Shown here in pieces: positions 14,505-20,363 of a stretch of 20,363 nt of DNA. A model generated the notes under the pieces. That model was not told the DNA's origin. It was given only the letters and a program-made list of their open reading frames with translations, and did not search any database. The DNA is from Candidatus Izemoplasma sp. (GTDB lineage Bacteria > Bacillota_I > Bacilli_A > Izemoplasmatales > Izemoplasmataceae), in NCBI GenBank assembly GCA_021736285.1, contig JAIPGE010000005.1, positions 1-20,363 of the forward strand, read 5' to 3'. The position numbers were made by a program, and so were the translations under genes. The stretch's first letter is position 1. Each line of letters starts with the position of its first letter.

Positions 14505-15377
14505 ATGGCTATTAGCGCTAAATTAGTAAAAGAATTAAGAGATAAAACTGGTGCAGGAATGATGGATTGTAAAAAAGCATTGACTGCAACAGAAGGTGAT
14601 TTAGATAAAGCTGTTGACTGGTTACGTGAAAAAGGAATTGCGAAAGCAGCGAAAAAACAAACGCGTATTGCAGCTGAAGGATTATGTAATGTTTTAGTAA
14701 ATGATAACGAAGCTATTGTTTATGAACTCAACAGTGAAACTGATTTTGTGGCAAAAAATGAAAATTTTGCGAACTTATTAGATGACGTTGGACAAGCCAT
14801 TTTAAACAGCGATGCGTCTAACTTAGAAGAAGCTTTAAAAGTTGATTTCAAAGGTGAAACATTAGAAAATGCGCTCGTTAGCGCAACGGCAAAAATTGGT
14901 GAAAAAATCTCACTACGCCGTGTTTCAAGAACCGTTAAAACAGATGATCAAGTTTTTGGTGCTTACAAACATATGGGCGGGAAAATTGTTTCACTTGTTG
15001 TGCTAGAAGGTAAAGATGAAGCAGTTGCACGTGATGTAGCAATGCATGTTGCCGCAATTAACCCACGATACTTAACCCAAGCTGATATTAGTGATGAGGT
15101 TATTGCACATGAAAAAGAAGTTTTAACCAATGAAGCATTAAATGAAGGAAAACCTGCTAAAATTGTTGAAAAAATGGTGGCTGGACGCTTAAATAAATAT
15201 CTTAAAGAAATTTGTTTAGTGAATCAACCTTTCGTAAAAAATCCTGACTTAACTGTTGAGAAGTATATTAAAGAGTATGACAGTAAAGTTGTATTTTTCT
15301 TACGTCTTGAAGTTGGTGAAGGCATCGAGAAACGTCAAGATGACTTCGCTGAAGAAGTTATGTCTCAAGTTAAATAA
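14505..15377 (+). CDS. tsf: Elongation factor Ts
   Basis: EF-Ts is the guanine-nucleotide exchange factor that recycles EF-Tu. The N-terminal UBA-like module (MAISAKLVKELRDKTGAGMM, then DCKKAL) is typical, and TDFVAKN at residues 79-85 is the segment that enters EF-Tu. Length is 290 aa, normal. The frame is open from ATG 14481, but ATG 14505 is the real start: AGGAGG at 14492-14497 precedes it and the protein then begins as in the family. It has its own promoter because a terminator follows rpsB. Confidence 0.96.
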   Translation: MAISAKLVKELRDKTGAGMMDCKKALTATEGDLDKAVDWLREKGIAKAAKKQTRIAAEGLCNVLVNDNEAIVYELNSETDFVAKNENFANLLDDVGQAILNSDASNLEEALKVDFKGETLENALVSATAKIGEKISLRRVSRTVKTDDQVFGAYKHMGGKIVSLVVLEGKDEAVARDVAMHVAAINPRYLTQADISDEVIAHEKEVLTNEALNEGKPAKIVEKMVAGRLNKYLKEICLVNQPFVKNPDLTVEKYIKEYDSKVVFFLRLEVGEGIEKRQDDFAEEVMSQVK

Positions 15378-15391
15378 TAAAATCATAAAAA

Positions 15392-15420
15392 ATAGGACGC
15401 AATTATTGTGTCCTATCTTT
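15392..15420 (+). terminator. Hairpin between tsf and pyrH, probable weak terminator or attenuator
   Basis: ATAGGACGCAA (15392-15402) pairs with TTGTGTCCTAT (15406-15416), one G-U, around a 3-nt loop, and is followed by CTTT only. The stem is strong but the T-run is poor, so read-through into pyrH is likely. No separate promoter for pyrH was recognised between them. Confidence 0.6.
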
Positions 15421-15437
15421 GTAAAGGGAGGTTTATT

Positions 15438-16148
15438 GTGAAGAAAAAACGTGTTATAATTAAACTAAGTGGTGAAGCACTTTCAAGCAATCAAACATTG
15501 GCTTTAGATCCAATTAAAGTAAAGAGCATTGCCAAAGAAATTAAGATGGCTTATGATTTGGGTAATTTAGAAATTGGAATCATTGTTGGTGGCGGTAACA
15601 TATGGCGTGGTAAGACTGCAGCTGATATGGGAATGGAACGAAGCCACGCTGATTATATGGGAATGCTTGCAACTATTTTAAATGCTTTGGCTTTACAAAA
15701 TGCGATAGAAGAGTTAGGCATTGAAACACGTACAATGACGAGTTTGAATATTCCGCAAGTTGCGGAGCCTTATATTCGTCGAAAAGCTTTAAGTAATTTA
15801 AGTAAGGACCGGATAGTTATCTTTGGTGGCGGAACAGGGAACCCGTTTTTCTCAACAGATACAACAAGTGCCTTACGCGCTGCCGAACTTAATGCTGAAG
15901 TAATTTTAATGGCGAAAAATGGAACAGATGGTGTGTATGATAAAGATCCAAGAAAACATAAAGATGCTAAAAAATATTTAGAACTATCCCATTATGATTT
16001 GTTAGAAAAAGGGTTAGAAGTAATGGATTCTACAGCTGCTGCTTTATGTAGAGACAACAACATTGAAATCGTTGTCTTTGATATGAACGAACCAGGAAAT
16101 ATCAGACGTGCGGCATCTGGTGAAAAAATAGGAACGCGGATATATTAG
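15438..16148 (+). CDS. pyrH: UMP kinase
   Basis: UMP kinase phosphorylates UMP to UDP and is the bacterial hexameric amino-acid-kinase-fold type. Seen are KLSGEAL (9-15), IVGGGNIWRG (49-58), the TMTSLNIPQVAEPYIRRKA loop (99-117), FGGGTGNPFFSTDTTSALRA (129-148) and KNGTDGVYDKDPR. Length with GTG 15438 is 236 aa, as usual. This GTG is preferred to the farther in-frame TTG 15408 because GGGAGG at 15426-15431 serves it and 15408 lies inside the hairpin. frr follows after 11 bases. Confidence 0.95.
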   Translation: MKKKRVIIKLSGEALSSNQTLALDPIKVKSIAKEIKMAYDLGNLEIGIIVGGGNIWRGKTAADMGMERSHADYMGMLATILNALALQNAIEELGIETRTMTSLNIPQVAEPYIRRKALSNLSKDRIVIFGGGTGNPFFSTDTTSALRAAELNAEVILMAKNGTDGVYDKDPRKHKDAKKYLELSHYDLLEKGLEVMDSTAAALCRDNNIEIVVFDMNEPGNIRRAASGEKIGTRIY

Positions 16149-16159
16149 GAGGAAAGACT

Positions 16160-16717
16160 ATGCCAGACATGATTTTATTAGAGACTGAAGAACAGATGAC
16201 TGACCGTATCGATTTGTTAAAACGGGAGTTGTCAAAAGTTCGAACGGGACGTGCTAACCCAGCATTGTTAGAACAAGTACACGTCGATTATTATGGTGTT
16301 GAAACACAGTTGTCACAAATCGGAAAAATTGCTGTACCAGAGGCCAATCAATTACTAGTAAAGCCATATGATAAAAGTATGGTAAAAGATGTTGAACGTG
16401 CCATAAATGCAGCTAATTTAGGACTGAATCCGAATAACGAAGGCGATCAATTAAGAATTGTCTTGCCAGCGTTAACCAAAGAGCGTCGTGAACAACTGAA
16501 AAAAGATATTCATAAACTCGGTGAAGAATGTAAAATCGGTGTGAGAAGTGCCCGTCATGATGGACGTGACGCCATTAAAAAACTTGAAAAAAATGGTGAT
16601 ATTTCGGAAGATGATATGCACGAATATTATGATGACATTCAAGAATTGACAAATAAGTATGTTGAAAAAGCTGATCAACTAATTGAACAAAAAGAACAAG
16701 ATATCATGACACTTTAG
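16160..16717 (+). CDS. frr: Ribosome recycling factor
   Basis: RRF splits the post-termination ribosome together with EF-G. The 185 aa length is standard. Seen are KVRTGRANPALLEQVHVDYYG, VPEANQLLVKPYDKS (family mostly PWDKS), NAANLGLNPNNEGDQLRI, LTKERREQLKK and VRSARHDG, all in order. The loop reads GVETQLSQIG where TPL is more common. AGGAGG at 16147-16152 overlaps the pyrH stop region, indicating one transcript with pyrH. A terminator follows. Confidence 0.96.
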   Translation: MPDMILLETEEQMTDRIDLLKRELSKVRTGRANPALLEQVHVDYYGVETQLSQIGKIAVPEANQLLVKPYDKSMVKDVERAINAANLGLNPNNEGDQLRIVLPALTKERREQLKKDIHKLGEECKIGVRSARHDGRDAIKKLEKNGDISEDDMHEYYDDIQELTNKYVEKADQLIEQKEQDIMTL

Positions 16718-16743
16718 AAAATGCACCCTCAGGGTGCATTTTT
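16718..16743 (+). terminator. Intrinsic terminator after frr
   Basis: AAAATGCACCC (16718-16728) and GGGTGCATTTT (16732-16742) form an 11-bp perfect stem with a TCA loop, ending in five T. It closes the tsf-pyrH-frr group. Confidence 0.9.
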
Positions 16744-16777
16744 AATTCATTTAATGGCAATAGAATCAATTATGTTG

Positions 16778-16783
16778 TATAAT
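16778..16783 (+). promoter_or_regulatory. Probable -10 element of the uppS operon
   Basis: TATAAT at 16778-16783 lies 24 bp before the uppS start and after the frr terminator, so a promoter is expected here. The -35 is weak (TGGCAA at 16755-16760, spacer 17). Confidence 0.55.
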
Positions 16784-16807
16784 AGTAAAAGCAAATGAGG
16801 TGGAACA

Positions 16808-17542
16808 ATGCGACTTAAAGAAAAAATCTTAAACGGATATATCCCAGCCCATCTAGCAATTATTATGGATGGCAACGGGCGGTGGGCAAAAAAACGCCAT
16901 CTGCCACGAACTTTTGGTCATAAAAAGGGTAGTGAAAATTTGAAAGATATTGCCATAGCGTGTAATGATTTGGGGATTAAAGCACTCAGTGTTTATGCTT
17001 TTAGTACCGAAAATTGGAATCGACCAAAAGATGAAATCGAGTTCTTAATGGCATTACCAAGTGAATTTGAAGAAACCTTCAAAGGTCAATTTGAAAAACA
17101 TGATATACGCGTAATTTTTTCCGGAAGAAGAGACAGATTTAATGCAAAAGTGATTGATTTGATCAATCGTGTTGAAGAAAAAACACAAGATCGACAGGGA
17201 CTTATTCTAAATATATGTTTTGACTATGGTGGACAATATGAACTCACTCGCGCCACACAGTTGATTGCTAAAAAGGTTAAAAATGGAACATTATCACCTG
17301 ATGCAATAGATACTTCAGTTATTGAGAACCATCTGTATACCAAAGAATTACCGCCACTTGACTTGTTGATTCGAACCAGTGGAGAACAGCGAATTAGTAA
17401 TTTTTTATTGTGGCAAATAGCCTATAGTGAATTCATCTTTACCAAAACATATTGGCCTGCGTTTAATGAAAAAAAATTATATAAAGCAATTAAACAATTT
17501 CAAAAACGGACACGCCGTTTTGGGGGGTTGAAGGAGGAATAA
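16808..17542 (+). CDS. uppS: Isoprenyl (undecaprenyl) diphosphate synthase, cis type
   Basis: This enzyme condenses isopentenyl diphosphate units in cis onto farnesyl diphosphate to give the C55 carrier for cell-wall and glycan precursors. Seen are IIMDGNGRWAKKR with catalytic D21, HKKGSENLKD, VYAFSTENWNRP (63-73) and RTSGEQRISNFLLWQ (189-203). Length is 244 aa, normal. AGGTGG at 16798-16803 serves the ATG. cdsA and dxr follow closely; dxr feeds the isoprenoid route that supplies this enzyme. Confidence 0.95.
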   Translation: MRLKEKILNGYIPAHLAIIMDGNGRWAKKRHLPRTFGHKKGSENLKDIAIACNDLGIKALSVYAFSTENWNRPKDEIEFLMALPSEFEETFKGQFEKHDIRVIFSGRRDRFNAKVIDLINRVEEKTQDRQGLILNICFDYGGQYELTRATQLIAKKVKNGTLSPDAIDTSVIENHLYTKELPPLDLLIRTSGEQRISNFLLWQIAYSEFIFTKTYWPAFNEKKLYKAIKQFQKRTRRFGGLKEE

Positions 17543-17543
17543 G

Positions 17544-18350
17544 ATGAAACAACGAATTTTAACAGGTACAGTTATAGCAATCATCACGATTCCTATTATT
17601 GTGATAGGGGGCTGGCTACTAGTTGGTCTTTTTGGTTTGTTTAGTGTGATTGCTACTTATGAAATCTATCATTTACCGTTTCGTGATAACAATCGTGAAT
17701 GGTATTTATATACAACCGAAATTCTATTAAGCAGTTTAATTTATATTTTTTTAGTACTGTATGTACTCACTATTATTCCACTTAGTTATGCGATAGTTAT
17801 GATTTTTGTTACATTGCTCGTGGCATTTTATTATTATTATACACTGAAACAATCATTTAGCTTGTTTTTAACTGCTATCTTATATCCGAGTATTGGTTTT
17901 GCCGGACTCTTTGCATTTCGTGAAGCAGGATTATTAGAAATCGGATATTTATTTTTAATTACTGTGGTAACTGATGTCTTTGCATATATCATAGGGATTA
18001 ATTTTGGCAAACATCGATTGGCGCCATCAATTAGTCCTAAAAAAAGTATTGAAGGCAGTATTGGTGGTGTTGCGTTTACGTTACTCTTTACTGCGGTGTA
18101 TATTGCGTTGACCTCGTTACGGACTTTACTTGAGATCGAAACTTCCTTTATAGGAATGATTGTACTAGCATTATTTATTAGTGTGTTTGCACAAGCAGGT
18201 GACCTTGTGGCATCTAAACTCAAACGCAATTACCAAGTTAAAGATTTTTCAAATCTTTTTCCCGGACACGGTGGTGTGATGGATCGATTTGATAGCGTCC
18301 TATTTGTCAGCGTGATTATCTTTGTTATGAGCGTTGTGATTCTAGTATGA
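17544..18350 (+). CDS. cdsA: Phosphatidate cytidylyltransferase (CDP-diglyceride synthase)
   Basis: CdsA makes CDP-diacylglycerol from phosphatidate and CTP, the branch point to the acidic phospholipids. It is a membrane protein of 268 aa with about eight hydrophobic segments. The C-terminal family signature is clear: SKLKR (224-228), KDFSNLFPGHGG (233-244) and MDRFD (246-250). The upstream KKSIEGSIGG (166-175) is also typical. The S-N pair in KDFSNLF is a mild variation. AAGGAGG at 17531-17537 lies inside the end of uppS, one base separates the genes, and the end overlaps dxr by four bases. Confidence 0.94.
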   Translation: MKQRILTGTVIAIITIPIIVIGGWLLVGLFGLFSVIATYEIYHLPFRDNNREWYLYTTEILLSSLIYIFLVLYVLTIIPLSYAIVMIFVTLLVAFYYYYTLKQSFSLFLTAILYPSIGFAGLFAFREAGLLEIGYLFLITVVTDVFAYIIGINFGKHRLAPSISPKKSIEGSIGGVAFTLLFTAVYIALTSLRTLLEIETSFIGMIVLALFISVFAQAGDLVASKLKRNYQVKDFSNLFPGHGGVMDRFDSVLFVSVIIFVMSVVILV

Positions 18351-19492
18351 GAGATATTTATCTACTTGGCGCAACAGGCAGTATTGGTACACAGGTTTGT
18401 GATATCATTAGAGCTCATCCTGAAGTTTTTAATTTAGTTACCGCAACCGCCCACACAAACATCAAACAATTACGCGAAGTTATTAATCAGTTTCACCCTG
18501 AATATGTTAGTGTGGGGACCCATGAAGCAAAACGAGAACTACAAGAATTGTTTCCTAACCAAGAGATTGGTGTAGGTGAGACAGGACTTATCAAAGCAGC
18601 GACTTATGAAGGTTCTGATGGATTATTGGTTAATGCCGTGGTTGGTAGTGCAGGGTTAATGCCGACCTATCAAGCTGTATTAAAAGGACGAGATATCGCA
18701 CTTGCTAATAAAGAAACATTGGTAATTGGTGGGGATATCATTATGCCGCTTGTTAGAGAAAAAAGAATTTCTTTACTGCCAATTGACAGTGAACATTCAG
18801 CGCTGATGATGTGTTTAAAAAATGAACCTAAAGAAAGTGTAACCTCACTTATTATCACTGCTTCTGGTGGGAGTTTCCGCGACAAAACACGTGCTGAGTT
18901 AACAGGAGTTACTGTTCAAGATGCACTGCTTCATCCCAATTGGTCGATGGGGGCAAAAATCACTATTGATTCAGCCACAATGATGAATAAAGGATTTGAG
19001 ATCATTGAAGCCCATCATTTATTTGATGTACCATATAATCGTATCCAAGCGGTGTTACACCAAGAAAGCATTGTTCACGGACTTGTTGAATTTAATGATG
19101 GAAGTATGCTTGCTCATATGGGACACCCCGATATGCGGGTTCCAATCAACATTGCTTTATTTTATCCAAAACGGATACCATATCAAGCTCAGCAGTTAGA
19201 TTTGACAACACTAAAAAAATTACAGTTTGATCGAGTATCAACGAAACGTTATCCATTATTTAAATTAGCGATTGAAGCTGGAAAAACAGGTGGCATTACA
19301 CCGACAATATTAAATGCCGCAAATGAAGTAGCGGTAATGCTTTTTTTAAATGGAAAAATTACATTTTTACAAATTGAAGAAATTGTGTTAGAATGTTTAA
19401 ATAAGTTTAAGCAAACTAAATCATTGACGATTGAATATATCTTAGAAACTGACGAAGTGGTTAAAGACTATGTTCACAAACAGTATAGTTAG
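18347..19492 (+). CDS. dxr: 1-deoxy-D-xylulose 5-phosphate reductoisomerase
   Basis: Dxr makes 2-C-methyl-D-erythritol 4-phosphate, the committed step of the non-mevalonate isoprenoid pathway, so the organism uses the MEP route. The NADPH loop GATGSIG is at 8-14; metal-binding D147 and E149 lie in PIDSEHSA, and E221 in NKGFEIIEAHH. TASGGSFRDK, HPNWSMGAKITIDSATMMNK and MGHPDMRVPI are further family marks. Length is 381 aa, normal. The start overlaps the cdsA stop (ATGA). This neighbour set matches the Bacillus-type frr-uppS-cdsA-dxr-rseP order. Confidence 0.96.
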   Translation: MRDIYLLGATGSIGTQVCDIIRAHPEVFNLVTATAHTNIKQLREVINQFHPEYVSVGTHEAKRELQELFPNQEIGVGETGLIKAATYEGSDGLLVNAVVGSAGLMPTYQAVLKGRDIALANKETLVIGGDIIMPLVREKRISLLPIDSEHSALMMCLKNEPKESVTSLIITASGGSFRDKTRAELTGVTVQDALLHPNWSMGAKITIDSATMMNKGFEIIEAHHLFDVPYNRIQAVLHQESIVHGLVEFNDGSMLAHMGHPDMRVPINIALFYPKRIPYQAQQLDLTTLKKLQFDRVSTKRYPLFKLAIEAGKTGGITPTILNAANEVAVMLFLNGKITFLQIEEIVLECLNKFKQTKSLTIEYILETDEVVKDYVHKQYS

Positions 19493-19503
19493 GACGTGTC
19501 AAC

Positions 19504-20363
19504 ATGTTAATTAGTATTATTGTATTTTTAATTAGTTTAAGTACCGTCATTATGATTCATGAATTAGGACATTTTATTATGGCCAAACGGGCTGGTATTT
19601 TATGTCATGAATTCAGTATTGGGATGGGACCTTTAATTTGGTCAACAAAAAAAGGCGAGACAGTTTATGCGATTCGCGCAATTCCAATTGGTGGCTATGT
19701 GATGATGGCTGGTGAAGAAGTAGATGATGAAATGGTTAAACCAGGCATGACAGTCAAATTAGCCTTTGATCAAAACAACGTCGTAACCGACATTATTCTT
19801 GATACAGATCATCCAGATTATAACCATTTAGAGGATGAGGTTGTTAAACACGTTAATTTAAAAGGAAAAGATAATACACCACTTACGTTAAATGGACATA
19901 CCGTCAAACGCGACGCAATGTTGGTAATGAAAAACCGATCATTGCAAATTGCTCCATTTGATCGTAGTTTCGAATCTAAATCAGTACTAGAACGCTTTTT
20001 AGCGATTTTCGCAGGACCATTTATGAATTTTGTATTGGCCTTAGTGGTCTTCTTAACAATCAATCTATACATTGGGGTTCCCAATTTAGACAGTACAGAA
20101 CTTGGCAGTATCACACCAGATTATCCGGCAGAGGATGTCTTAGAAGTTGGCGATATTGTTACTGCAATTGATGGGACAACTGTTAACTCATGGTCAGACA
20201 TTAGCACCGTTTTAGATTCTAATCCGGGTGATCGTAATCTTACCTTTGACATAGAACGCGATAATCAAACATTGAGTGAACAAATTATCCCGACCCTGTT
20301 TGTGTATTCTATTGGGTTTCATAGCGCACCTAACGTGGGAAGCACATTAGAAATTGGTCAAGT
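19504..20363 (+). CDS. rseP: Site-2 protease RseP, N-terminal part (3' end outside window)
   Basis: This is an intramembrane zinc metalloprotease of the RseP/RasP (M50) family, which cleaves membrane-embedded anti-sigma factors and signal peptide remnants. The HELGH zinc motif is at residues 19-23 in the first membrane helix, followed by FSIGMGP and IPIGGYVMMAGE. A membrane segment with FAGPFMNFVLALVVFL follows near residue 170, then the start of a PDZ domain (SITPDYPAEDVLEVGDIV, then TAIDGTTV). The frame stays open to the right edge (286 codons), so it is cut by the window. A weak AGGA at 19491-19494 overlaps the dxr stop. The second metal motif (NxxPxPxLDG) would lie outside the window. Confidence 0.95.
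   Translation, partial: MLISIIVFLISLSTVIMIHELGHFIMAKRAGILCHEFSIGMGPLIWSTKKGETVYAIRAIPIGGYVMMAGEEVDDEMVKPGMTVKLAFDQNNVVTDIILDTDHPDYNHLEDEVVKHVNLKGKDNTPLTLNGHTVKRDAMLVMKNRSLQIAPFDRSFESKSVLERFLAIFAGPFMNFVLALVVFLTINLYIGVPNLDSTELGSITPDYPAEDVLEVGDIVTAIDGTTVNSWSDISTVLDSNPGDRNLTFDIERDNQTLSEQIIPTLFVYSIGFHSAPNVGSTLEIGQ

Noticed and set aside
17837..18229. 130-codon minus-strand open frame inside cdsA
   Set aside because: It is a shadow of a well-supported gene with the family signature on the + strand.
1..20363. Mycoplasma-type code (UGA as tryptophan)
   Set aside because: UGA ends accC, accD, accA and other genes at expected lengths, and conserved tryptophans (for example the uppS GRW and S2 RWLGG) are coded by UGG.
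1..20363. CRISPR array, tRNA/rRNA genes, insertion sequences, phage or attachment sites
   Set aside because: None recognised. The only array is the in-frame coding repeat in rpsB, and no transposase or integrase-like protein is present.

Overview
The window is an AT-rich, densely packed stretch with every gene on the + strand. The proteins look like low-GC Gram-positive (Bacillota) proteins. UGA is used as a stop codon and tryptophan is read from UGG, so this is not a UGA=Trp mycoplasma. The gene content (complete FAS-II with FabK, Bacillus-like rpsB-tsf-pyrH-frr-uppS-cdsA-dxr-rseP order, ECF-type uptake) fits a Bacillota lineage near the code-11 Mollicutes relatives (Acholeplasma/Izemoplasma/Haloplasma type). 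That placement is an inference from gene style, not a database match.

Region 1 (1-8634) is a fatty-acid synthesis operon: the 3' end of accC, then accD, accA, fabH, fabK, fabD, fabG, a second FabK/nitronate-monooxygenase-like flavoprotein, fabF and fabZ. Genes overlap or nearly touch, and a hairpin with a T-run follows fabZ. AccABCD make malonyl-CoA, FabD loads it onto ACP, FabH starts chains, and FabF/FabG/FabZ/FabK run the elongation cycle. No acpP lies in the window.

Region 2 (8675-10373) is a small three-gene unit with ATGA overlaps: a SAM-dependent methyltransferase, a Nudix hydrolase and a trimeric-type dUTPase.

Region 3 (10399-13007) is the most interesting part. A strong promoter reads into a cobalamin (B12) riboswitch whose expression platform has mutually exclusive terminator and antiterminator pairings. 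It controls three genes: a lipoprotein with a coiled coil, a DUF4430-like beta domain and an alpha/alpha-barrel-like domain; a membrane-anchored protein with a second DUF4430-like domain; and a six-helix membrane protein resembling an ECF transporter S component. The two soluble domain types are those of animal intrinsic factor/transcobalamin. Together with the riboswitch this suggests a surface cobalamin capture and uptake system.

Region 4 (13103-20363) is the translation/envelope housekeeping block: rpsB (with an unusual C-terminal extension of five near-identical 48-bp repeats and a SAP/Rho-N-like end), tsf on its own promoter, pyrH, frr, then uppS, cdsA, dxr and the 5' part of rseP, which runs off the window.
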